A stretch of 64,000 nucleotides of DNA from Polyangiaceae bacterium. Its GTDB lineage: Bacteria; Myxococcota_A; Polyangia; Polyangiales; Polyangiaceae. Under the pieces are notes generated by a model. That model worked only from the letters and a program-made list of their open reading frames with translations, did no database searches and had not been told where the DNA came from. The DNA lies in NCBI GenBank assembly GCA_016712345.1, contig JADJRH010000011.1:4092001-4156000 (forward strand), written 5' to 3'. The position numbers were made by a program, and so were the translations under genes. Positions 26,226 through 35,340 of this stretch are shown here, one piece after another; positions within the stretch are counted from its first letter, which is position 1, and every line of letters starts with the position of its first letter.

Positions 26226-28367
26226 GTGAAGATTTGCCCGGCGTGCTCCACTGAGTACACGTCCGACCGCTCGCATTGCGAGCGCGACGGAGTGGCGCTC
26301 GTCGCACTCACAACAGGTGGTTCCGGGGCGGCGGAAGATCTCATCGGCAAAACGGTCGACGGCCGCTACCACGTGGAAGGCATCGTCGGCAAAGGCGGCA
26401 TGGGAACGGTGTACGCATGCCGCCACGTCGTCGTTGGCAAACCGTTCGCCATGAAGGTGCTGCGCGCCGGCACCGAACAAACAGAAGGTGTACTTCAGCG
26501 CTTCATTCGCGAAGCGCAAACAGCCAACAGCATCAAGAGCCGACACATCGTGGAGATGACCGACTTTGGTCAACTCCCGAGCGGGCAGTTCTATGTCACA
26601 ATGGAACTGCTTGAAGGGATGGATCTCGGAAAGGCTTTAAAACAAGGTCTTTCGCGCGATCAGCTCTTTCACGTTTTCACCCAGGTTGCAGAAGCGCTCG
26701 CCCTCACGCACGACCGCGGGATCGTTCATCGCGACCTGAAACCCGACAACGTGTTCCTCGTCCGAGACGGTGAAGATCCGCTCTTTGTAAAGCTTCTCGA
26801 CTTTGGCATTGCCAAGGCAATGCACCAAGGCCCGAGCGGCTTGACAGAAACGGGAATGGTCCTCGGCACGCCCTATTACATGTCGCCCGAACAGGCGCGC
26901 GGCGAGGAAGTGGATCACCGCACCGATGTTTATTCGCTCGGCGTGATCATGTATCGAGCGTTCACCGGCAAACTCCCGTTCATTGCCGACAGCGCCGTGG
27001 GTGTACTCACGCAACACCTCACAGACCCGCCGCATCCTCCGAGCAAACTCGCCGGTGTCGACATTCCAACGGAACAGGTGATTTTGCGCTGCATGGAGAA
27101 AAAGCGCGAACAACGCTTCCAATCCATGCGCGAACTGGCCCACGCGTTAAAGTCCATTCGCGCCGGTGCGTACACAAATCAACCTGGCGTACACACGGGC
27201 GCGGGCCCCGCTGTTCGCAGCGGCGCCTATGCGGCAGCCCCGAGTGGTGCGTACACATCTGCCCAAAGCGGTGCGTACACACCGTCCGGCGCCGCACAAC
27301 CTCAACTCGGAATGAGCGGAGCGTACGGTCAACCCGTAGTCACCGGATCCCACGCTTCTCAAAGCGGCGCGTACACAGGTGGGCTTCACCAGAGCGTACC
27401 ATACGGCGCTGTTGCCCCCAGCTCCCAGCGAGCACCTGCCCAAAGTGGGGCTTACGGAGCGGCACCGCCCAGCCAAAGCGGAGCGTACACAGCAGGCGCG
27501 CGCTCCGGCCCACACGGAACCATCGCGCCCGGCAACTCCATTCTGCAAGCTCCTCCACCTCCCCAAACCGGATCTCACCCTGCTGCCATTCCAAGTCAGA
27601 GTGGACCTTACGCTCAGGCGGCCATTCCAAGTCAGAGTGGACCCTACGCTCAGGCGGCCATTCCAAGTCAGAGTGGACCTTACGCCCAGGCGGCCATTCC
27701 AAGTCAGAGTGGACCTTACGCTCAGGCGGCCATTCCAAGTCAGAGTGGACCCTACGCCCAGGCGGCCATTCCAAGTCAGAGTGGACCTTACGCCGCTGCT
27801 ATGTCGCAAAGTGGGGCCAATCCCGCGGTGCTGGGGCAAACCAGTCAAAGGCCCGGTTACTCATCCCATGTCAACCCGCACGATCCAACGATGCCCGTGG
27901 GCATCGGCGCAGTGGGCTCTACCCAACCTTCGGAGCAAACCGCCGCCAACGGGCTCGCGGCATCCACCGCTGTCAGAGTTCCCCTTCAACCCAAAACTTC
28001 CGGCAAAACATGGCCCGTCATCGCGGGTGCTGTGGCCATGTTGGCCATCGGCGGTGTGGTCGCCGTGGGTTTGAGTTCCGCGTTGAAGAGCAATGGGGAG
28101 GGCGCACCGGTTCCCGGCTCGTCAGCGGGCGCTGCCACCTCCACATCCACAGCTACATCGGCCGCCGCACCACCTTCGGCAACCGCGTCAGAAGCACCCT
28201 CCACAACCGCGGCCGCCTCCCCGTCAGAAATTCCAAGCGGTGCGGTGCCAACGGCAACCCCCACCGCAAAGCCCACAGGAAAGTCCACAGGAGCGCCCGC
28301 AAAAACAAGCCCCACGGGCACGTCCACTGCGCGCCGCCCACCTGAAATTCGGTCCCCTTTTGACTGA
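26226..28367 (+). CDS. PknB-type Ser/Thr protein kinase with repeat linker and membrane anchor
   Basis: A GTG start gives 713 residues. It opens with a zinc-ribbon-like knuckle (CPACSTEY...RSHCERDG). The kinase domain covers about 48-310: GKGGMG loop, Lys77, HRDLKPDN with Asp170, DFG with Asp192, and GTPYYMSPEQARG. A long linker of QSGAYT-like motifs follows and includes six 12-residue repeats (about 453-524). One membrane helix (PVIAGAVAMLAIGGVVAVGLS, about 600-625) precedes a Thr/Ser/Pro-rich outer tail. All catalytic residues are present, so it should be active. A TPR protein follows 17 bases downstream. Confidence 0.95.
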   Translation: MKICPACSTEYTSDRSHCERDGVALVALTTGGSGAAEDLIGKTVDGRYHVEGIVGKGGMGTVYACRHVVVGKPFAMKVLRAGTEQTEGVLQRFIREAQTANSIKSRHIVEMTDFGQLPSGQFYVTMELLEGMDLGKALKQGLSRDQLFHVFTQVAEALALTHDRGIVHRDLKPDNVFLVRDGEDPLFVKLLDFGIAKAMHQGPSGLTETGMVLGTPYYMSPEQARGEEVDHRTDVYSLGVIMYRAFTGKLPFIADSAVGVLTQHLTDPPHPPSKLAGVDIPTEQVILRCMEKKREQRFQSMRELAHALKSIRAGAYTNQPGVHTGAGPAVRSGAYAAAPSGAYTSAQSGAYTPSGAAQPQLGMSGAYGQPVVTGSHASQSGAYTGGLHQSVPYGAVAPSSQRAPAQSGAYGAAPPSQSGAYTAGARSGPHGTIAPGNSILQAPPPPQTGSHPAAIPSQSGPYAQAAIPSQSGPYAQAAIPSQSGPYAQAAIPSQSGPYAQAAIPSQSGPYAQAAIPSQSGPYAAAMSQSGANPAVLGQTSQRPGYSSHVNPHDPTMPVGIGAVGSTQPSEQTAANGLAASTAVRVPLQPKTSGKTWPVIAGAVAMLAIGGVVAVGLSSALKSNGEGAPVPGSSAGAATSTSTATSAAAPPSATASEAPSTTAAASPSEIPSGAVPTATPTAKPTGKSTGAPAKTSPTGTSTARRPPEIRSPFD
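27582..27797 (+). repeat. Six tandem 36-bp repeats within the kinase linker
   Basis: Each unit encodes AAIPSQSGPYAQ. The copies differ only by a few synonymous changes (cct/ccc, gct/gcc), which points to recent expansion by slippage or unequal crossing-over. The repeat is in frame, so copy-number change would lengthen or shorten the linker without breaking the kinase. Confidence 0.9.
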
Positions 28368-28384
28368 GAGCGACCTGAAACATC

Positions 28385-29305
28385 ATGCGACGCTCCCCTT
28401 CTTTCACCCCATTTGTTGGTTGTCTACCCATGGTCAACCTCCTATGGAAGTTGACAATCCCCGCTGTCCTCACGGGCGTGGCGGTTCTACCCACAGCGGC
28501 TCACGCCCAAGCTAAAAAACCGCCGGCCGGCAAAGATCCCAAACTGGCAGAAGCAAAACGCCTCTTTGATCAAGCCACCGAAGCGTATAGTCAGGGTCGT
28601 TGGGAAGATGCCGCCCGCGATTGGGAAAAAAGCTACGAACTGTCGGGCAAAGCCCTGATTTTTGAATCGCTGGCAAACGTGTATGAACGGCTCGGTGAAA
28701 AACAAAAGGCCCGCGACGCCCTTGCCAAGTGGCGGGCAGAAGCACCTGAAACGGAGCACACCCAACTCGACGCCAAGATAAAGGCGCTCGACGAGCGGAT
28801 TGCAGCCGCCGCAGCCGCCGACAAGGCCAAAAAAGAAGAAGAGGAAAAGAAAAAGGCGGCCGCGGCAGGTGAGGCCAAAGCCGACAAAGAAGCCCGCGAA
28901 AAAGCGCGATCTACCCGTTTGATCCTAACCCTTACAGCGGGCGGCATCGGTATTCTCGGAGTGGGTGCCGGCGTCGCACTTGACTTAATTGGCTCAGGTC
29001 AACGCCCATCCGGTGATGTGTGCACAAAGTCGGGCAACAAAACGCTTTGCCCGACATCGGCTAAAGACGCGATCGAGAGTTCATCTACCCTGGTGCTCGC
29101 GGGCGACATCAGTTGGATTGCGGGAGCGGTTTTCGTCGCCGCAGGCGCCGCGCTCTACTTCACCCTACCATCGGGCGATCCACCCGCAAAAGAAGCCCAA
29201 TCGCCGGAAAAAAAGGGCCAAACAAAAACGCCTGAACGGTGGATCGCCGTTGTACCATCCATCGGCCCCACCAACACCGGCTTTGCCGTCACCGGCAGTT
29301 TCTAA
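28385..29305 (+). CDS. TPR-containing membrane protein next to kinase
   Basis: 306 residues. A signal/anchor segment (AVLTGVAVLPTAAHAQ) is followed by TPR-like helices (KLAEAKRLFDQATEAYSQGRWEDAARDWEKSYELSG and ESLANVYERLGEKQKARDALAKW), a Lys/Glu/Ala-rich coiled coil (about 135-180), and two hydrophobic helices (LTAGGIGILGVGAGVALDLIG; AGAVFVAAGAALYFTL). It starts 17 bases after the kinase stop, so it is probably co-transcribed. The same kinase/TPR pairing recurs at 36-39 kb, which suggests a conserved functional pair such as kinase and periplasmic partner. Confidence 0.8.
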   Translation: MRRSPSFTPFVGCLPMVNLLWKLTIPAVLTGVAVLPTAAHAQAKKPPAGKDPKLAEAKRLFDQATEAYSQGRWEDAARDWEKSYELSGKALIFESLANVYERLGEKQKARDALAKWRAEAPETEHTQLDAKIKALDERIAAAAAADKAKKEEEEKKKAAAAGEAKADKEAREKARSTRLILTLTAGGIGILGVGAGVALDLIGSGQRPSGDVCTKSGNKTLCPTSAKDAIESSSTLVLAGDISWIAGAVFVAAGAALYFTLPSGDPPAKEAQSPEKKGQTKTPERWIAVVPSIGPTNTGFAVTGSF

Positions 29306-29307
29306 CG

Positions 29308-30162
29308 CTACCGGAGGAGGGCGCGCAATACCTCCCCATCACGGAAATGGGGCTTAGGGTCAACCCCGACGGCCGCCGTCAGGGTTGAAAGCACGTCGGC
29401 CGGGGTGATCGCGCGCGCACCCGCCGCAAAACCTGAAATCGGCATTGGTAGCAGTTGATCGGGATCGGTACCACCCATCAATGCGGGTGCTCGCAACCTC
29501 GGTGAAATAAGCAGTGCCGAGTTGTTGGGATAATGATCTCGCCCGGCCGCCTGATTGATTTGCGGCGTTCGACAAAACTCGCTCATGACAAAGATATGGG
29601 TAGAATCCGAAAGCTTTCGAGCGGGCGACGCCGGATGGGGAGTATTGTCAAGTGTCGTTACAAGCGCAAACACCAGGTTGAACAACTCCTGCAACGCGGC
29701 CGGGTGAGCACGGTAGTTGGCGGCGTGAGTATCAAACCCCTGAAAGTTGAAACCGATACATCGGCAAAGCCCTTTTCGCAATGCTTCGACAGCAAACGCC
29801 GCGCAACTGGAAGCCGCCGACCCAAACCGACCGCCAAACTGAAACGCCGGATAAGATCGCTGAAGGAAGGCAGGATCAAACAGCGTTTTCAGCTCTCCCG
29901 AAGTCATTTTTTGCACCGCCTCCACCCGATGGGCAAACCGCTCCACCTCACCGGGATGGGGCAGACCGCGGGCAAGATCTTTTGCTTCTTCCTGCAACAT
30001 CGCCGCGATCTGAGCGCGGTCGTCGGCGCTTTCTACAACGCCGGATCTACCCAAAATCTTACCCAGGTCAAAATCGTGCTCACCCGAAGAGGCGCCGCCC
30101 GAACATCCGCCTGACCTATTAAATAGCTTGGAAATCCACGCTGAGGACAGGGAAAAGCACAT
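29308..30162 (-). CDS. DUF1501 protein, C-terminal part (frameshifted)
   Basis: This frame continues the protein that begins at 30658. It enters sense near FNRSGGCSGGASSGEHDFDLG and runs through typical DUF1501 sequence: ERFAHRVEAVQKM, GFNFQGFDTHAANYRAHPAALQELF, IFVMSEFCRTPQINQAAGRDHYPNNSALLI, and PADVLSTLTAAVGVDP. DUF1501 proteins are secreted, sulfatase/alkaline-phosphatase-fold proteins exported by Tat. The first ~14 codons of this frame (MCFSLSSAWISKL) overlap the other frame and are probably not translated. It ends 3 bases from the TPR gene, convergently. Confidence 0.75.
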   Translation of the reverse strand: MCFSLSSAWISKLFNRSGGCSGGASSGEHDFDLGKILGRSGVVESADDRAQIAAMLQEEAKDLARGLPHPGEVERFAHRVEAVQKMTSGELKTLFDPAFLQRSYPAFQFGGRFGSAASSCAAFAVEALRKGLCRCIGFNFQGFDTHAANYRAHPAALQELFNLVFALVTTLDNTPHPASPARKLSDSTHIFVMSEFCRTPQINQAAGRDHYPNNSALLISPRLRAPALMGGTDPDQLLPMPISGFAAGARAITPADVLSTLTAAVGVDPKPHFRDGEVLRALLR

Positions 30163-30658
30163 TGAGATCTAACTCTGAAGCGAGCACTGTATCAATGCTC
30201 GATGCCTGCACCCTTCCACCCGATGGGGGTTGACCGGTTGCTGAAAACACCGTCCCGTCGGGATGACTCACAGTGTTCATCGCAATGCCGTTCACCAAAG
30301 TCAGCCTGTCGGCAAGGCTCGCCAACTTTCCAATCGCCGGCCCAAGCGGAAACGAAACATTGGGTAAAACCACCGGCTCAAACGTTTTTGCCGAACCTGA
30401 AAACGGCGCATCTTTCCAGTGCAAAAGGCCGCCGGTGTCCACATTTTCGGTGGTTGCCGGATCGACAATGCCCCGCTTTTCGTTGCGCGGATCGGCCCAC
30501 AAAGTGACATCCCACCCACCCGACGCATGGATAAAAATGAACGTGTCAGACTCAGCTTTTCCTTGAGCGAGCGCCCTGACAAATGGGCCCAACCCAAGGG
30601 CAGAAACTCCACCCATAAGCCCCACTGTCTGAATCCATCTGCGCCGCGAACTTTTCAT
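30119..30658 (-). CDS. DUF1501 protein, N-terminal part with Tat signal (frameshifted)
   Basis: 179 residues starting with a twin-arginine signal (MKSSRRRWIQTVGLMGGVSALGLG). The chain continues as DUF1501 (DTFIFIHASGGWDVTLWADPR, VLPNVSFPLGPAIGKLASLADRLTLVNGIAMNTVSHPDG) and stops abruptly at VLSVDFQAI, where a single-base shift in ctatttaatagg would join it to the downstream frame. An intact gene would encode about 445 residues. It follows the 30711-31433 and 31430-33394 genes on the same strand, the usual DUF1592/DUF1501 neighbourhood. Confidence 0.75.
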   Translation of the reverse strand: MKSSRRRWIQTVGLMGGVSALGLGPFVRALAQGKAESDTFIFIHASGGWDVTLWADPRNEKRGIVDPATTENVDTGGLLHWKDAPFSGSAKTFEPVVLPNVSFPLGPAIGKLASLADRLTLVNGIAMNTVSHPDGTVFSATGQPPSGGRVQASSIDTVLASELDLNVLFPVLSVDFQAI

Positions 30659-30710
30659 ACTTTACCTTTATTTTTTATAAATAGTCAGCCTCACTCTACC
30701 CAATGCCACA

Positions 30711-31433
30711 TTAATAAAAGTGAAATTCAGGGTGCTCGACAAAAGCCTCACACACCGCAATCCACGCCGTTTCATCCGGTGAAAAGCGTCCTTGTAACGC
30801 GCCCGGCGCGGTGCGGCGCGCGCGAACGTCGCTCCACAAAGTATAAAACCGTTCGGCGCGCGCCACGCCTGCGAGATTGGATGGGTAGGCTAGAAAGGTT
30901 CGGTGAAGCACGTCAAACCCGGCCGCAAACGCCGCTTTGTCAAGGGGTGAATCAGGCGGGTCAAACGCAAACACAAGGCGTTTTTCAACCGGCGGGCGCG
31001 GCGATGTTCTCCAGTCATTTTCCAATGCGCGGGCGCAGAGCACCACGCCGAGTCGCTCAAACGCGGCGAGCATCATCGGGTTGGTATTGGCACCGCGCGG
31101 CGCATCCACTCTGTAGTCGGGCAAACCCAACGCACCCACGTAGTCGTTCCACGTATCAAACAGCGCGGCGCCGTCATTGCCACGGGCTTTCATTTGAGCG
31201 CCGAGCGGCGTGAGTTCACCAAACAACGTCAGGTACGTTCGAACATAGGCCTCCACAGGGACGAGGCGCGGCGACGGACGCGGCGGGGGTTCAACTGGAG
31301 CCGCGGATACCGACGCCGATGGCGAATGTGCCGGCGGGTGTTCGATCACGGGCGGCGGACCACAAACCACCGACGTGGAGGCTAAAATAGCAACAAGGCC
31401 AACCGCTGCCCACCGAAAGTGCGCAGGTTTCAA
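30711..31433 (-). CDS. Secreted lipoprotein of DUF1501/DUF1592 operon
   Basis: 240 residues with a signal ending VVCG (LVAILASTSVVC), a Pro/Ser linker, and a helical domain with ETAWIAVCEAFVEHPEFHFY at the end. That ending resembles the terminal segment of DUF1592/PSD1-type proteins. Its start overlaps the previous gene's stop by 4 bases (ATGA), so it is translationally coupled to the large DUF1592-like protein. It is probably a periplasmic or outer-membrane partner of that protein; function unknown. Confidence 0.7.
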   Translation of the reverse strand: MKPAHFRWAAVGLVAILASTSVVCGPPPVIEHPPAHSPSASVSAAPVEPPPRPSPRLVPVEAYVRTYLTLFGELTPLGAQMKARGNDGAALFDTWNDYVGALGLPDYRVDAPRGANTNPMMLAAFERLGVVLCARALENDWRTSPRPPVEKRLVFAFDPPDSPLDKAAFAAGFDVLHRTFLAYPSNLAGVARAERFYTLWSDVRARRTAPGALQGRFSPDETAWIAVCEAFVEHPEFHFY

Positions 31434-33394
31434 GGCAACACCTCCCGCGGCGCGGAAGCCGACCCGAAACCGTTGCCTGTGTACTCTTTGGAAAGCAGCA
31501 CTTCACGAACCACGTTGCGCGCTCGATACCCGCCTTGTACAAACTGAAGCGTCAGTGAATCTACCCACGGCTCATCGGCTGGGGTGAGATCTCTACCCAA
31601 GAGCGCACCGGCAATACGCATGACAGCGCAGCGGCCAAATCGATCATCTTGGGCAATTTCGCGCCCAAGACCCCGCGGACCTTCATCCGCATTGTCCGTT
31701 GCACCAAAAGCACCGCGCAGAATCCCGGTTTTTGAGGTGGAGAGCGCCGGGTCGTAATAAAACGAGCAGACGTAGGGAAGTTTACCATCGGGCCCGAGGG
31801 CACACTTGTCGTTTTGAACGGCAAATGCCGACGGCGACAAAAAGGTAAGATCCGTTTCGACGGTGCGGGTAAAATAGGCTGCCAACGGCTCCAGCGTGAT
31901 GTGGCATGTGGAACACCCCGAGCGCACTGTGAGGTCGGGCTCCATGGATGGAGCCAGTTGAATTTTTTCGGCCACGAATGATCTGCACAGGAATGTTGTG
32001 TACACAGCCGCGGCCCGCGCGCGTCGGGAAGCGTATTTGGACAAAAAAGCCGCGGTTGTAAAAATCCCCGACGCGCGCGGCCCCCGATCGCCCACGCGTT
32101 CCCACACATTCGTGTCGTGGGGAGAAAGATCGGTTGGAATGCTCGCCGGATCAACCATGGGTAGAGTGGCGCCGTTCGGTGCAAACCCTTTGGCACCGAC
32201 GCCGGCCATGGAGGGAGCCACAAACCTGTAAAACTGGGCGAGCGGCCCGTTCACCCATGTTCCGGGGCTTTGAACAAGCTCTCGAAAGTCACGATCTTCG
32301 GCAAAAATGCGGTAGAACGTGTGCCTGACCTCTTCTTCCCAAAAGATTTTGTTCCACCCAGAAACACCCGACGACACCTCATCCAAGGGTAGGTCCACTC
32401 CCAAAGCGCCGCGGGAAGGGAGGAGAAATGCATTGGGGTTTTTGCTGTTGGCGTCGCCCGGTACACACGCTTCAAGCGCGGATCCGCACCCGCAGTCGGC
32501 GGCGTGGGCAAACCCCATAGTCGAGCGACAGGCAACCGCTTCTCCCTTGTGTTCACGAGCATAAGGAGAGTCGGCCGGAGCATTGGATTGACGGCCAAGA
32601 GTTTGAGCGTCAACCGGCGCATTTCTACCCGAGGCGAAAATGGTTCCCGTTTCCAGCACGCTCGCTTCTTCTCGGCAAACCCGAACCTGGGTGGTTTTGG
32701 TTCCGTCGGGTTCTACCAGGAGTTGATTAACGGGGTGGAAAGTGGAAGGCGCCGCCCACCCTTCCCCGTAACGTTGGGTAGGTTTGGGGGAACGAGCATC
32801 TTTATAAAGCCACCAAGGTTTGACAATCACAGTGGCGGCGTTCAACGCGGTTTGGCTTACGCGAATGGGCTTTCCCTTGGGAGAAAACTCATTTGAAAGT
32901 GCTACTTTTAACCCCGTCTCGCGCTCTGTCAGACAAAACTCACCGTCTGTTTCAGGCCGGACGCGCCGTTGTCCCCGGCGAAAATATACCCATTCAGGCT
33001 TACCCGTTGGGCCTGTGATTTGAGTGCGCCGCAGGATATTGGACGCCGGATTAACGAGAACGGTGTCGGGCGTTTCAAGCCGCAGCAAATCAAGATAAAC
33101 GCGGGTTAGTTTGCCTGCGTGTTGCCCCGACTGAAGAACGTTGTCTACCCATGCCTCAAGGTTTCTACCCTTTTCAAAGTCGGCCACTTCAGAGCGGGTT
33201 GGCATGCGCCCCAACAAATCGATGGTGAGAGCGCGAAAGCGCCGGTAATCGGAAAGGGTGGGCTGGGTAGATTCATCGGTGGGAGACGACGCCGAGGCAG
33301 GAGACTGCGCGGCCACCGGCGACACCAAAGCCGAAAGCAAAACGAGCGCTGGAAAAAGAGTCTTGACTCCGCACCCGATCATCCGTTTTCGCAT
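31430..33394 (-). CDS. DUF1592/DUF1588-type secreted protein with CxxCH motif
   Basis: The ATG at 33394 precedes a signal peptide (LFPALVLLSALVSPVAAQ); the frame is open further upstream but without protein character. The 654-residue protein has an N-terminal DUF1587-like segment (YRRFRALTIDLLGRMPTRSEV). The C-terminal half contains RAAAVYTTFLCRSF and RSGCSTCHITLEPLAAYFTR, one CxxCH that could bind haem c or be a relic of a cytochrome domain. It ends with LTLQFVQGGYRARNVVREVLLSKEYTG. Such proteins pair with DUF1501 proteins in Planctomycetes and Myxococcota, perhaps in polysaccharide breakdown. It leads the operon that continues at 31433. Confidence 0.75.
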   Translation of the reverse strand: MRKRMIGCGVKTLFPALVLLSALVSPVAAQSPASASSPTDESTQPTLSDYRRFRALTIDLLGRMPTRSEVADFEKGRNLEAWVDNVLQSGQHAGKLTRVYLDLLRLETPDTVLVNPASNILRRTQITGPTGKPEWVYFRRGQRRVRPETDGEFCLTERETGLKVALSNEFSPKGKPIRVSQTALNAATVIVKPWWLYKDARSPKPTQRYGEGWAAPSTFHPVNQLLVEPDGTKTTQVRVCREEASVLETGTIFASGRNAPVDAQTLGRQSNAPADSPYAREHKGEAVACRSTMGFAHAADCGCGSALEACVPGDANSKNPNAFLLPSRGALGVDLPLDEVSSGVSGWNKIFWEEEVRHTFYRIFAEDRDFRELVQSPGTWVNGPLAQFYRFVAPSMAGVGAKGFAPNGATLPMVDPASIPTDLSPHDTNVWERVGDRGPRASGIFTTAAFLSKYASRRARAAAVYTTFLCRSFVAEKIQLAPSMEPDLTVRSGCSTCHITLEPLAAYFTRTVETDLTFLSPSAFAVQNDKCALGPDGKLPYVCSFYYDPALSTSKTGILRGAFGATDNADEGPRGLGREIAQDDRFGRCAVMRIAGALLGRDLTPADEPWVDSLTLQFVQGGYRARNVVREVLLSKEYTGNGFGSASAPREVLP

Positions 33395-33483
33395 GACTTG
33401 CGGGCCGATTGTACACGCCTTTCGACCTTGGAGGGTAATCACAGCACGGGTAGAGCGCCCGACATCCCTGTTTCGCGCCCAAC

Positions 33484-35340
33484 TCAAAAAAAGGCGCTTT
33501 CGTCCACAAACGTCATCCCAAGTCGCTCGGCAAACGTTTTTTCGGCCGTGCCGCTGCCGACACATGTGGACCGCGTCAAATTCAACTTGTGAACGTGGGC
33601 AAGCTGAACCGCCAAACCCGGAAGGGGTTTGCGGCACCAACACACAGGCGGACCTCCACCGTGGGGGCAATACGCAAGCTCCATGGGTAGATCGAGTTCT
33701 TTGGTGAGCGCCTGAAAACAGTCGACAACCACTTGGGGAGATCGCCCTTTTTCAGCAATTTCAGGTTGCCACGAAAATCCCACAAGCAAAACGCCGCGGT
33801 CGGCGACGGCGCGCAGTTTGGCGGCCCGTTCAGTCAGTGCGATCATGTCTTGGACCGAGTTGGGTGAACGCTCGCCCGACCGGCTTTTCCAAAGCGAGGC
33901 GTCGAGGTCAATAAACAGCGCTTCGCGATTTCGATCGGGATACGGGGCGCGAACAAACGTGCGGCGCTCCACTTCTTCAAAGCCCTCATCCCCGGTGGGC
34001 AACTCAAATATTTTTTTATATCTGAATTGAGCGTTGGGTGGAAACGCATTGGGATCACTTTTGGCGGCAACTGCCATTTCGGCCGGAGAAAGCAGCTTTC
34101 CATGGCGACTTATAAGCCGCTCGCAGGCGTTGATCTGAGCGTCTTCGATATTTGTGTCTACCCATACACATTTGACGCGACCGCCGTGCCTCCGCGCAAT
34201 TCGAACGATGTCGGCCCGAAGCGCGCGCGTGGCGTATGTGTTGTCGAGCACCACTTTTTTGGCGCCATTTTCAAGCGCCGCATCGAGGGCCAGAGCAACA
34301 CCGGAGAGGCGACCTCCCATTTCGTCGCGGTTGAGTCGAGTGTACCCATTGGAAGCGTACGCGCCGGTGAGGGTAGATTTTCCGGCCCCCGGCATGCCCA
34401 TGACAATGACAACGTGCGGCTCTTCACCCGCGGGCACAACGCGCGAAAGAGGGGGCAAAAGGGCTGGATTTTCACCGCGTCGAACAGCTCCCCCTTCTGG
34501 AAAACGGGCGTCGAGAACGGCTCTGTCCTCGTCATCCAAAACAAGGTGAGACGCGAAAACACACGACTTCACCGTTTCTACCCGAGTGGGGCCGGGGAGT
34601 GGAGTCACAAGAGGATGGATGTCATAAAGCCACGCGAGCGCCACTTCCACCGGGGTACACCCCAGCTTTTGGGCCACATGAACAAGGGCAGGATCACGCA
34701 GCAACTTGGAAACGCCTTGTTCGGCCCCGAGTGGGCGGTAGGCGAAGACCCGAATATGGTGCTGGATACAATAGCTCACAAGGCCGCTCTTGAGCGCGGA
34801 CATGTCGAGTGGGCCGAGCTTTACCTGAACGGAGGAAATGGGGAGGATAGCGCGCGCTTCTTCTATTTGGGCAATGGTGACATTGCACAGGCCAACCGAC
34901 TTTACCCATCCTCGCTGTTGGAGATCGGCAAGGGCGCGAGCGGTTGTGGCAAGCGGCGTTTTAGAATCGACAACGTGCAGTTGGTATAGGTCGATCACCT
35001 GCACACCCAACGCTTTTAGGCTGGCTTCACAGGCTTTTTTGAGATGCCCGGCTTTTGCGTTGGGAATCCACTTGCCACCCGGACGGGTTAACCCTCCCTT
35101 GGTGGCGATCGTCACGGTTGAGCGGTCACCCGACCATGAGGCAAGGGCCCTGCGTATCAGGTTTTCATTGTGACCCAGTTCAGAGTCGTCCCGTGCGTAC
35201 ACATCGGCTGTATCAAAGTGGCGCACCCCGGCGTTGAGCGCCTCGGTTAACAATTCAATGGAACGGGCGTCGTTGCGGATTGACTCGGTTGACAGGCGCA
35301 TCCATCCAAGGGCGACTTGGCGCTCAACCGGGGTCGCCAT
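33484..35340 (-). CDS. Aldo/keto reductase fused to PNKP-like polynucleotide kinase-phosphatase
   Basis: 618 residues from the ATG at 35340. Residues 1-290 are an aldo/keto reductase with the complete tetrad Asp43, Tyr48, Lys81, His122. Residues about 305-465 are a PNKP-type kinase: P-loop GMPGAGKST (315-323), GYTRLNRDEMG, VVLDNTYATRALRADIVRIAR. Residues about 474-618 are a HAD domain of the PNKP/HisB class: FIDLDASLWKSRSG (Asp478, Asp480), CPH...CWCRKP zinc-like ligands (Cys558, His560, Cys567, Cys569) and RLGMTFVDESAFF. The motif IV Asp expected after VG is Ser (VGSGTAE), so phosphatase activity is doubtful. It is coupled to the upstream lipoprotein by a TAATG overlap. A link between aldehyde reduction and nucleic-acid end healing is inference. 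Confidence 0.85.
   Translation of the reverse strand: MATPVERQVALGWMRLSTESIRNDARSIELLTEALNAGVRHFDTADVYARDDSELGHNENLIRRALASWSGDRSTVTIATKGGLTRPGGKWIPNAKAGHLKKACEASLKALGVQVIDLYQLHVVDSKTPLATTARALADLQQRGWVKSVGLCNVTIAQIEEARAILPISSVQVKLGPLDMSALKSGLVSYCIQHHIRVFAYRPLGAEQGVSKLLRDPALVHVAQKLGCTPVEVALAWLYDIHPLVTPLPGPTRVETVKSCVFASHLVLDDEDRAVLDARFPEGGAVRRGENPALLPPLSRVVPAGEEPHVVIVMGMPGAGKSTLTGAYASNGYTRLNRDEMGGRLSGVALALDAALENGAKKVVLDNTYATRALRADIVRIARRHGGRVKCVWVDTNIEDAQINACERLISRHGKLLSPAEMAVAAKSDPNAFPPNAQFRYKKIFELPTGDEGFEEVERRTFVRAPYPDRNREALFIDLDASLWKSRSGERSPNSVQDMIALTERAAKLRAVADRGVLLVGFSWQPEIAEKGRSPQVVVDCFQALTKELDLPMELAYCPHGGGPPVCWCRKPLPGLAVQLAHVHKLNLTRSTCVGSGTAEKTFAERLGMTFVDESAFF

Noticed and set aside
27147..27848. 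Long minus-strand frame with repeated RSTLTWNGRL units
   Set aside because: It is the antisense shadow of the kinase linker repeats and has no ribosome site or family match.
30419..31213. 264-codon plus-strand frame
   Set aside because: Antisense to the DUF1501 and lipoprotein genes, with Pro/Arg/Thr-rich shadow composition.
34027..34989. 320-codon plus-strand frame
   Set aside because: Antisense to the AKR-PNKP fusion, whose motifs are clear on the minus strand.
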